Source of the DNA: Parachryseolinea silvisoli
Lineage (GTDB): Bacteria > Bacteroidota > Bacteroidia > Cytophagales > Cyclobacteriaceae
Length of the DNA: 64,000 nt
Direction: 5' to 3'
NCBI RefSeq assembly: GCF_021190955.1
Contig: NZ_JAIOAO010000002.1
Location: forward strand, 868,001-932,000
Shown here piece after piece: positions 25,339 to 34,600 of this stretch; position 1 is the first letter of the stretch; each line of letters begins with the position of its first letter. The position numbers and the translations under genes were made by a program. The notes under the pieces were generated by a model. It made no database searches and was not told where the DNA came from. It was given only the letters and a program-made list of their open reading frames with translations.

Positions 25339-28300
25339 ATGCTTACATGCAGGCATAACAAACCATACTGGCATATCCTCGTTATTTTCTGTGTCTTTTT
25401 GTGTTGTAATTCGCACATCATACGCGCGCAGGAAAAAACTGCAGCGGTTCATTTACTTGAGGTCTTCAGGGTTCATACCACGGTGAATGAAGATCCTGCT
25501 AATGATGATGAATTTCGCTGGAAGCTATGGTTGAATGACCGGTATCAAGGGTGTATTGAGGTTAATGGTGATAATGGATATCATGACAGGTATATGACTT
25601 TCCTTACGGATTCTCGCTATGATGTCACACAGCCGTTGGTATTTACCCTTGAAACCTGGGAGAATGATGGAGGAGGCTCATGTGTTTATGAAAGCAGTGA
25701 TGAGGCGCACTGCGGTCCTACAAATTTTTACCTGACACTTGCGAACTACGAGCCTGGAGTGATGCGAACTTTCGAAATGAGCCCTTGCAGGAGGTTCACA
25801 CTATGGATAAGATTTATCTATGGTGTTCCGATACCGAAAAATGTCACGGTGTTGCCGTCAGGTGAAACTTCTATATGCGATGAAAGACCGTGGATTACAT
25901 TAAGCTCGGACAACTTCATTAATCCAGACTATCTTCCAAATACTACGTTTGTCTGGCAATACCGGTCAAATAGTACCCGGATATGGAGGGAACTGGGCAG
26001 AACTATAGGAAATCCAACGTATTCGTTTAATAATATACGAGACCTCAGGTTCATTTCTCAACAGACGACGAATGATGTGGAATTCAGCGTGAAATTGATT
26101 TATCGTACCAGTGAAGGCTCCATACGCTATGGTGAGCCCACGCCGGCAAGCGCAGCCATTCATATAAGCCCGGTAGCACCGGATATCGGTGGTGAGATCT
26201 CAACCTATCCCACCTGCTTTGGAACAGATACCGGGAGGATAGAGGGCTATGTCAGTGGATTATTCTCCAGCTATAATTATATTCTGCGCAATACTACACC
26301 CTGTAACCCCAACATACCCGGCAGTTGCGGAGGGGATAAATCAGGAACGATAGACCTGGAAAATGTTACGTCCGGATCCTTTTCAATTGAGGATGTTCCT
26401 AAGGGAAGTTACACCCTCCTTATTACAAATCCGGGTGGCAGTTCCGGTGTATGTTATAATACGCGCGATGTAACGATAGATGAGCGGCCCTCCCTGCAAT
26501 TGGTCGTAAGCGGTGTTGATCCGGTTTCGTGTTACGGAAGTTCTGATGGCACAATACGGTTATCGGCTACAGGGGGAAAAATTCCCTATGGAAATTACTC
26601 GCTCTCAAAAGCAAGCGGAGAATTTCTTTCAACCAATTCAACCGGAGATTTCACCGGGCTAACAGCAGGTACGTATATAACAAACATTACCGATGCCTGT
26701 AACCAGCTAGATCCTTCTACCATTGCTACTGTGGTGGTTCCTGAACCAGTTCGTGTAAACGCTGCGGTCACGGTTACATCACCAACCTGTAACTCGCCTG
26801 CCAATGGCGCTGTGCAAGTGGCGATTAACCAGGGAGAGGGCGACTATGTATTTAAAATCCTGCAAAGCGCCGAGCCCGTGGTGGAGGAGAACGCTTCAGG
26901 AGTGTACTGGTCCGCCGCTCATCTTCCAGGCGGTACATACACGGTGGAAATACGTGATGCCCAGCGGTTGCAGTGCGAAGGCTTTGCGGAAGAGATCGTT
27001 TTATCACCACCGGAAAATTTTGAGCTTACGCTACCCAACGCTGCCAAAGACGATGTCGATTGCTACGGCCGCAACAATGGCAGCATTTCCCTGCACAATG
27101 TTGATCTGAGCGGAGATTATAAATATAGTTTGCTGACATCCGTACAAGCAGAGCTGCGCGTCTTAACCACGACACCTACTTTTGACAATCTCTCCGCCGA
27201 CCGTTATACCCTGGTGATGCAACGAACCATCGAGGGCTGCAGCGACCGCGCAGAATACCCGGCCGTACTGGAAGTAACACAGCCCGAACAACCGGTAATT
27301 ACGCTCGACAAAAAAGATATAAGCTGTCATGGTGAAATAGACGGTGCCATCATTGCCTCGGTAGCCGGGGCAACGCCATCCGACAAATATAGCTGGGAAA
27401 TGCAATTAGGAAATACCTGGGCTTCATTAAATCATTCGGAACGCACGCTCACCCATCTTGAAGCCGGCACCTACCGCATGCACGTAACCAACGATTATAA
27501 CTGTACCGCGACCGCGCCGGAGGTGACGGTCGTTGAGCCGGCTGTGTTGTCCATCTCCAGCGTGAGCACGCAGGATGTAGTCTGTTTTGGAGAAAAGGGA
27601 CAGATAGCAACTGTTTTACAGGGTGGCGTCGCACCGTATGTGTACGAGTATACATCCGCCACCGGGGAGGTTGTTAATGCATGGTCGTCGGTAGCGTTAG
27701 TCGGTAAAGGTGTTTACACCTTGCGTGGCCTGGATGTAAATGGTTGCGCTGTGAATCTTGCAACACCACTGACCATCACGGCTCCGGATGTTCCGCTCAG
27801 CATGTCTCTTTCGCCTTCCGACTACAACGGGTTCAATATTTCCTGCACGGGTGCTTCCGATGGCAATGTGACGATTGACGCCAACGGTGGTAACGGAGGC
27901 CGTTATTCAGGATATGAATACTCGTTGGATAAACAGGTGTTTCAAGCCAGTGCTCACCTGGCAAACATCGATGCCGGCAATCACACCTTTTTTGTGCGCG
28001 ATGAACGTGGCTGTATCGTCCATTCGGATATTCTTATGACCGCCCCTGCATCATCCTTACAGGCACAGTTGCTTGGCAAGAAAGATGTACGTTGTGCAGG
28101 CGATATCGATGGATTCGTTTCCATCGATGTACAGGGAGGTATTGCCCCCTATACCTATACAATGGGAACCAGGTCGCAATCAGATGGGACATTTTCTCCG
28201 CTTCCTTATGGGAACTACACGATTCTTATTACAGACCGGAACCATTGCGAATTGGAGTACCAGGCTTCCGTTGACGTGCTGATTCCTCCCATGGATGTGC

Positions 28301-29295
28301 AACTACAACATACGGATGTGACCTGCCATGGAGGGAATGACGGATCCGCACAGGCCTTGGTTACGGGTGGTATGCCTCCGTTAAAATATATGTGGAGTGG
28401 ACTGACCGCTGAAACCTCCGGGCTTTCAGCCCTTGCAGCCGGTACCTATCAGTTTACTGTAACAGACCAGGCGGGTTGCATGCAGCAGCGTGAACTGATC
28501 GTTCGTGAACCCGACCAATTGATTGCGCGGGCATCCGCTTTTTCCGTGTGCCCGGCCAAAATCAATGGCGAGATACGACTAGCAGCGGAAGGAGGAACGC
28601 CTGCATATCAATATTCTTTAAACGACGGCTTGCTTTACCAGCAGGAATCGCTTTTCGTGGTGCCTGCAGGTACTTATGCCTTGCGTGTCAGAGATCAGCA
28701 TCATTGCGAAGTTGCGCTTCAGGCCGAAGTAACAATGAGCACGAACGCTGCGCCCGATCCTAACTTCATTGTAGCGATGACACAACAGGCCTCTGATACA
28801 TTACTGATCAAAGAAATCAGTGCGCCTAAGCCTGACAGCACATGGTGGACGTTTGATCCTGCTATTAACGTTGTGAATGAAGATCGCGAGTCACCGCTCA
28901 TCACCGTCAGCGATCCGGGTAGTTACGATGTTACAATGCAGGGTTTTTTTGGAGGGTGTGATTACATCAAAACGCTTACACTCACCATTAGCCCCTTTGA
29001 TCCGGAAGCCAAGGTGGTGAGCAAAATTCCAGTAAGGGTGATTAAGACTTTGGTAGTCACGCCAAACTCCAACAACGGGCAATTCGATGTTACGGTGGAA
29101 CTGGACGCCAGGCAGCGGTTGACCGTAACGGTATATGATATGCTGGGGGTGGGCCATTATCGACAGCATTGGGATAAGACGTCCGGCATTGTTACATCTG
29201 TAGATATATCCGGCACAGCGGCTGCCGGTGTGTACGTACTTCAGGCCGTGACAGACACGGATGTCCGGGAGATTCGCCTTGTCGTGAACAAGTAA
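25339..29295 (+). CDS. SprB-repeat adhesin with T9SS type A sorting domain
   Basis: A 1318-residue exported protein (signal HILVIFCVFLCCNSHIIRAQ). After a Cys-containing N-terminal region of about 280 residues come about ten SprB-like repeats of roughly 80-90 residues, each opening with a D-V-x-C-x-G-x-x-D-G pattern, for example DVRCAGDIDGFVSIDVQGGI and DVTCHGGNDGSAQALVTGGM. The last 75 residues form a T9SS type A C-terminal domain: VTPNSNNGQFDVTV, LTVTVYDMLGVG, then AAGVYVLQAVTDTDVREIRL and VVNK. The protein should be exported by T9SS and attached to the cell surface. SprB itself is the gliding adhesin of Flavobacterium; a motility role here is inference. Next gene starts 71 bases downstream. 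Confidence 0.9.
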   Translation: MLTCRHNKPYWHILVIFCVFLCCNSHIIRAQEKTAAVHLLEVFRVHTTVNEDPANDDEFRWKLWLNDRYQGCIEVNGDNGYHDRYMTFLTDSRYDVTQPLVFTLETWENDGGGSCVYESSDEAHCGPTNFYLTLANYEPGVMRTFEMSPCRRFTLWIRFIYGVPIPKNVTVLPSGETSICDERPWITLSSDNFINPDYLPNTTFVWQYRSNSTRIWRELGRTIGNPTYSFNNIRDLRFISQQTTNDVEFSVKLIYRTSEGSIRYGEPTPASAAIHISPVAPDIGGEISTYPTCFGTDTGRIEGYVSGLFSSYNYILRNTTPCNPNIPGSCGGDKSGTIDLENVTSGSFSIEDVPKGSYTLLITNPGGSSGVCYNTRDVTIDERPSLQLVVSGVDPVSCYGSSDGTIRLSATGGKIPYGNYSLSKASGEFLSTNSTGDFTGLTAGTYITNITDACNQLDPSTIATVVVPEPVRVNAAVTVTSPTCNSPANGAVQVAINQGEGDYVFKILQSAEPVVEENASGVYWSAAHLPGGTYTVEIRDAQRLQCEGFAEEIVLSPPENFELTLPNAAKDDVDCYGRNNGSISLHNVDLSGDYKYSLLTSVQAELRVLTTTPTFDNLSADRYTLVMQRTIEGCSDRAEYPAVLEVTQPEQPVITLDKKDISCHGEIDGAIIASVAGATPSDKYSWEMQLGNTWASLNHSERTLTHLEAGTYRMHVTNDYNCTATAPEVTVVEPAVLSISSVSTQDVVCFGEKGQIATVLQGGVAPYVYEYTSATGEVVNAWSSVALVGKGVYTLRGLDVNGCAVNLATPLTITAPDVPLSMSLSPSDYNGFNISCTGASDGNVTIDANGGNGGRYSGYEYSLDKQVFQASAHLANIDAGNHTFFVRDERGCIVHSDILMTAPASSLQAQLLGKKDVRCAGDIDGFVSIDVQGGIAPYTYTMGTRSQSDGTFSPLPYGNYTILITDRNHCELEYQASVDVLIPPMDVQLQHTDVTCHGGNDGSAQALVTGGMPPLKYMWSGLTAETSGLSALAAGTYQFTVTDQAGCMQQRELIVREPDQLIARASAFSVCPAKINGEIRLAAEGGTPAYQYSLNDGLLYQQESLFVVPAGTYALRVRDQHHCEVALQAEVTMSTNAAPDPNFIVAMTQQASDTLLIKEISAPKPDSTWWTFDPAINVVNEDRESPLITVSDPGSYDVTMQGFFGGCDYIKTLTLTISPFDPEAKVVSKIPVRVIKTLVVTPNSNNGQFDVTVELDARQRLTVTVYDMLGVGHYRQHWDKTSGIVTSVDISGTAAAGVYVLQAVTDTDVREIRLVVNK

Positions 29296-29366
29296 CGTGT
29301 AACCGGTAGACCATGCACAGGATGAACACAAGCGCTACATCAACCCCGGGTCGTGCGGGATTATGT

Positions 29367-31691
29367 ATGAAGTTGTTGAAATTTACTTTCATAAGCGCGA
29401 TGCTGGCCCTGGCGCCATCATATGTCACAGCCCAGTTTTACCCCGTTCAGGTCACCACCCAACTGGCGCCACCGTATGCGGTTTACCTGGCTGATTATGC
29501 CATGCCCGGTAATGATAAACTCAGCCTGGTGGTGTTGCAGCGTGATTTGACCAAGGCGTCTTATCAGATAAGACTCCAGGTTTCTATCGCGCTTAACGGA
29601 AGTGTAATCATGCGGACTTCCAGGACATTCAATCCTCCCCCTATTACACTGGATCCGGGTATTCCCATGGTCATCCGCGGAGCCGACCTGCAGCCGTATC
29701 TCGACAGCCGTAACCTTGATTTTATAGGTTACAGCCGCACGGAGTATGAACGAACCAGGGCATTGCCGGAAGGTAGTTATCAGATCTGCTTTACCGCATA
29801 CGACTACAGGCGTCAGGATGTGCCGGTGAGCGATCAACAAAATTGCAGCTTCTACTGGCTGGCTAAAAGTGAGCCACCGCTTATTAATTTCCCTGCGTGT
29901 GGCACAAGCTTGCCATTGAAAAATCCGCAGCAGATTGTTTTTTCCTGGTTACCGCGAAATACGTCATCGCCTAATTCATCTGCGGAAACCGAATATGATT
30001 TTGCGTTGTATGAGATGCGTCCTGACGGGAGAGATCCAAATGACGTTGTGCTGAGCTCACAGCCCGTCTATCGAACCGTCACCGAAATGACCCAGGTGGT
30101 GTATGGCCCCGCCGAGCCGGTTTTAATTCAGGACCTTACGTACGTGTGGCGTGTGCGGGCCATCGATAAAAATGGAAGAGATCAGTTTCGTAACAGCGGT
30201 TATTCGGAAGTATGCACGTTTACGTATGGTGGAACAGACATAGCGGCGTGGCAACCCATTAGGAAAATAGAAGCAGAAGGTGAAAGCGAGAGCAAGGGAA
30301 AGGCCTGGTGGGAGCCGCAACAGGTGGATGGCTATAGAGTAAATTACAAAAAAACGGGTTCTTCACATCAGTGGTTTTCTGCAAATTCCGATAAGCCTGA
30401 AGTTTTACTGTTTGATCTTGAACCCGATACCCGCTATGAAGTGCGTGTACAACCGCGTGTTGGCAAGGTATATGGACCATACAGCGACATAAAAGAATTC
30501 AAAACATTACCGATCCGTGTATATGAATGCGGAGAATCACCCGGTAATACACTGCCACTGGGCAAGCCCTTACTGTTTGCTACCATCGGGATGACAATCG
30601 ATGTACAGGGAATTACCATGACCATCAAAGACGTGAACGTACCGAACGCGGACGGTATATATAATGGTCTGGGCGAAGTGAGTATACCGTATTTCGGTGG
30701 GGCGTCATTTAACGTAACCTTTTCCGGTCTTTATATCAATGAAAACAGGATGGCTCAGCAGGGACGCATCGAATTCATGACCAAAGGTGTAGAGGCTATG
30801 ATCGAGGAGCAGCTCGCTGAGCAAAAACGCAAAGAGCTTGAAGAGCAACAAGAAAGGAATCGGGAAGATTGGGCAGGCACCGACTTTTATAACAAAATAT
30901 TCTACTACGATGAGATTGTCATCGACAGCATGTACGCCAATGACCACGGCGAAGTTATTGTTGTTGATGAGAAAGGAACTGCCTATGTGAACAAAGATAT
31001 CTCCGCCATTCTTGCCGATGCCCCGGACAAGGCCATTATCATTGAGGATAAAAATGGCGACCAGTGGGTGGTGCAGAAAGATGGGAAAATAACAAGAGTG
31101 CCGGCGGGTGGTCTGTCGCCTGCGATGGATGTAGTGGTGAGCGAGGAAGCATTAGACCTGGTGAAGGAAGCGTTGCACGCACTGCATCTTGAATACAACG
31201 GTGAAACCATGGCAACCATCGAGCGCGATTTGACCAATCGCAGAACTACCCTGGATGATTACACCAAAGAGTATAATCGCAACATTCTAAAAAGTGCTTT
31301 AACGATAGGAGAGACTACCCCACAAGATACCAGTGCGGTATCGGGCGGTCCTCTGTTCTTTGATTTTGAAGAGGTCGACCCTTCTCCGGGCGGATCAACC
31401 GACGAGGAATTTACACGATTGTCTGTTGCAGCCGAAGAGAAGGAGCTTGAACGAAACCGCGGCGTGCTCCTGAACTTCCTGGGAAATAATGACAACATAG
31501 ATCAGGTGAACAAGCTTGTGGCCCAGGAGCTGGAAGTTAAGGGCAGTCCCGTATCAGAATACATAGAAAAAGAAAAACAGAGCCAGACTTCATCCGATAA
31601 TATGAAAAGTAATATCCGAAGCGCCATTATCGGGTTGATTGATAGCGTATTGAAAGAGACAGCCAGGACCAAAAGTAAAGCCGAGTTATGA
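29367..31691 (+). CDS. TANFOR/fibronectin III secreted protein
   Basis: The frame opens at 29313, but Met at 29367 begins a good signal peptide (KLLKFTFISAMLALAPSYVT then AQ); 774 residues. The N-terminal 280 residues resemble the TANFOR region of Bacteroidota surface proteins (FYPVQVTTQLAPPYAVYLAD, LPEGSYQICFTAYDY). A fibronectin-III-like domain follows (about 300-390, VNYKKTGSSHQWFSANSDKP). The C-terminal 330 residues are highly charged and helical with a coiled-coil part (EEQLAEQKRKELEEQQERNR). No T9SS tail is visible. Its stop TGA overlaps the start of the toxin-like gene (ATGA), so the two are translationally coupled. I infer a scaffold or partner for that protein. Confidence 0.78.
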   Translation: MKLLKFTFISAMLALAPSYVTAQFYPVQVTTQLAPPYAVYLADYAMPGNDKLSLVVLQRDLTKASYQIRLQVSIALNGSVIMRTSRTFNPPPITLDPGIPMVIRGADLQPYLDSRNLDFIGYSRTEYERTRALPEGSYQICFTAYDYRRQDVPVSDQQNCSFYWLAKSEPPLINFPACGTSLPLKNPQQIVFSWLPRNTSSPNSSAETEYDFALYEMRPDGRDPNDVVLSSQPVYRTVTEMTQVVYGPAEPVLIQDLTYVWRVRAIDKNGRDQFRNSGYSEVCTFTYGGTDIAAWQPIRKIEAEGESESKGKAWWEPQQVDGYRVNYKKTGSSHQWFSANSDKPEVLLFDLEPDTRYEVRVQPRVGKVYGPYSDIKEFKTLPIRVYECGESPGNTLPLGKPLLFATIGMTIDVQGITMTIKDVNVPNADGIYNGLGEVSIPYFGGASFNVTFSGLYINENRMAQQGRIEFMTKGVEAMIEEQLAEQKRKELEEQQERNREDWAGTDFYNKIFYYDEIVIDSMYANDHGEVIVVDEKGTAYVNKDISAILADAPDKAIIIEDKNGDQWVVQKDGKITRVPAGGLSPAMDVVVSEEALDLVKEALHALHLEYNGETMATIERDLTNRRTTLDDYTKEYNRNILKSALTIGETTPQDTSAVSGGPLFFDFEEVDPSPGGSTDEEFTRLSVAAEEKELERNRGVLLNFLGNNDNIDQVNKLVAQELEVKGSPVSEYIEKEKQSQTSSDNMKSNIRSAIIGLIDSVLKETARTKSKAEL

Positions 31692-34600
31692 TCAGGAGTA
31701 TACTCTCAACCACAGCGTTGATTTTGTTGTCAGTGTTTTCATTGCGGGCTGGCTACAACCCGAACACGCTGGCCAAACAACTGAAAACAAAATACGAACA
31801 ACTGGAAGCGTTTAACGACCGGAACGACCGCGAAGGCCGCCCGGAGTTGAATCAATATATCATCGAGCTGAACCCCGATTGGATAGAAGAACGGGGATCC
31901 AGCTGGCTCCAGTCGGAATACACATCGCTGGCGAACATGCTTCGCGGGTTCAACAATGGCCGTAAAGATAACCTGAGGTTTTATGTAGTAGCAGTATTCG
32001 GCATCGGCTTTCCGATCAAAAAGGATGTCAACCTGCAAAAATTGCCTCAAGTCCTTAGTTCAAAAAAATACTATCAGCTCCGGGGCCTTTTGAACGAGTC
32101 GGATTTCTATGCGTCACGTGATATTGTCTACCGAAACGATGAAATGGGTATTGGTATACGAAACGATATCCTGGATGCTATGGAAGCCAAGGGGCATACA
32201 GAACGTGTATTGTATTATTATACCGAGATACAGTTCTATGACCAAAAGGGTGAGAATCGCTACTATTCAATAGATCATCTAACTGTAACCGGAGCCCTGC
32301 TGCCCTTCGATAAGAAAATCCGCTCCAAGGCTCACCAGGGCTGGGCTCATCCTGATGACCCTTCTTTTCCTCTTGCTTCAAAAGGGCTGGACGCCGGGAG
32401 TCGGATAAAATTATCCGTAACCAACCTCATCACGGCCATTGGTGTGGAGTATGACGCAAAGGGTTCGTCAACCACGGGCATCGTGAATTGCGGGAAAGAT
32501 ACGGAAAGAGCGTTTACTCGTGGTACGGAATATCACAACGCAGTAAAAAGTATGGCGCAGTTGCTCGATGCCCCCACCGGTGAACAACAGGTTAATTCCA
32601 GGTTTTGCGTCGTAGACAAGCCCAATAACTTTAAGGATCCCAGGCTCCGTGACCTGGTTCTGCCCGATGTTGTGTTCAACACCGAGATTCTTCCGGATAA
32701 GCTCAACCTGCTGGAGAAAAAAAGCGATTACAGAATGTACGTTGTCTTCAAGGAAGTACCGTTTGTCATCCCGGAGGATAAACGGGAAGAATTTGCCCAG
32801 GCGGTAAAAGCGCAGTCTGTTGTTGTGGCACAGCAGCCCAAAGCAGTTGTTATCGTCGTTCCATATTATTCATGTACTGACAACGAGATCTATGTAGGAG
32901 CTGATGATCGGAACGTAATGGGGTTAAAGGTTGACCAGGAGTATGTCTACCCTATGCTGTTGATGCCGGCCTCTTTCGGCAAGAGCGAACAGATGAATTT
33001 GTTAATGAACGCAGCCCTGATACGCGAAAAAAGTTTCCGAAGCGGTTTCGAGCAAGCCTTCAGGCAGATACCGAAAGACCACATGACCTATTTGGGCTAC
33101 CTCTTATGGAACGGTCAGCATATTTATAAGGAGTATCCCGAGAACGGGGTTACCGGGTTTTCAAATTTTGCAGACGTTCAGCTTTTGGTGGACGACCGTA
33201 TGGAGAAAATTATGCCGTACCTCAACTGCTATCAAACTTTAGAAAATGACCTGCAGTTAGTGGATCCCAAATTGAACCCCTACCGTGATCGTAACTTTTA
33301 TTATAAAAAGTACCATAAATGCCTTGAAGAAAACGGGGAGGCTATCGGCAAAATCCTCTCTCAGCAACCAGTCGTCGGATTCAAAGAATTGAATGCCGGC
33401 TTGTGTACCATTCGCCAACGCATATTGGCCGGGGAAGACGGCATGCTCGCCGCCATGAACTATATTCAGGCATCGTTTCACAGCAAGGGCGTAAAATTCT
33501 GGGTTAACAACAAGGGCGAAACTACACTGGAAGATGTTGACCTGGATAATGACATTTTTTACGGGAATAAAAACCCATACGCCAAGAAACCCTGGATATT
33601 GACCGCGATCGATGCAGGTTCGTTTTTGGCTTCTTTTGTCGGCCTGGATTTTATTTTCGATGCGGCCGGTGGTGTTGTTTGCCTGGTTATTGACGATGGC
33701 AACGGAGCGGCGGTGTATGCGGCCAGTATATTCGTGCCGGCAGCCATTATCAAAAGCTGGAAATACATAAAAGAAGTAAGAAAGATTGGCTCGTTAAGCG
33801 AAGAAGCATACAAGCTATCGTCAAAGTCCGGAGTTGTTGTGCACACACCCACGGGCCCGGTAGTGGCTCAATTGGGTGGCTCGGTGAATATGGTGCCCAC
33901 AGCCAACGATGGAACCGATCTTCTCCGCACCCTGGGCATCGCGGACGATGAGGTGTTGACCATGGCCAAGTCAGATCCATCTGTTGCGAAGGCATTGGAG
34001 GAAAGCATGACTGCACGCCAGGGGGATGTCGTAATTTCTCGCCCGGAGCAGCAGATACAGTATAGTGTAGACGAGCTAAAAGTAAAGGCAAACGACAAAG
34101 CGCTGGTGAAACAATACAAAGAAGCTCGCAGGGCCGATCCTTCTCTTGATTTTATTTCCTTTCTGCGCCAGATAGAGCCAAAAGTAATATTCCAGGTTGA
34201 TCCGGTGCTGGCGGATGTTGCTAAACACGTAAAGTACGATCCGGATTATTTTTATGTATTTATACACGGCACGGAATACGATGGATTTGCCCTTCATTTG
34301 GCAGACGGAACCGGAGTGTTAATTCCTCACGAAGAGGTTGCCGATTGGCTTATATTACAAAAGAACTTTGTTGACGCCATAACAAAAGAGGGCAAGAAGA
34401 TCAAGCTTATTTCGTGTTGCGCCGCGGCAAACAGATCGGCTCAGGATCTTTCAGCCAGGCTACATGAACTTTCTAAAACGGAAGGGTCTTCCATTAAGGG
34501 AGCGTCTCCGCTCATTGAAGCGCCGGATGTTGACTATGGGGTGAATATACGCTATAGCGACACCGGCACTATTGAGCTGATTGAAGAAGGGTCTACGCTT

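Noticed and set aside
26595-28904. Several open frames antisense to the SprB adhesin
   Set aside because: Shadows of a repeat-rich coding region; no independent signals.
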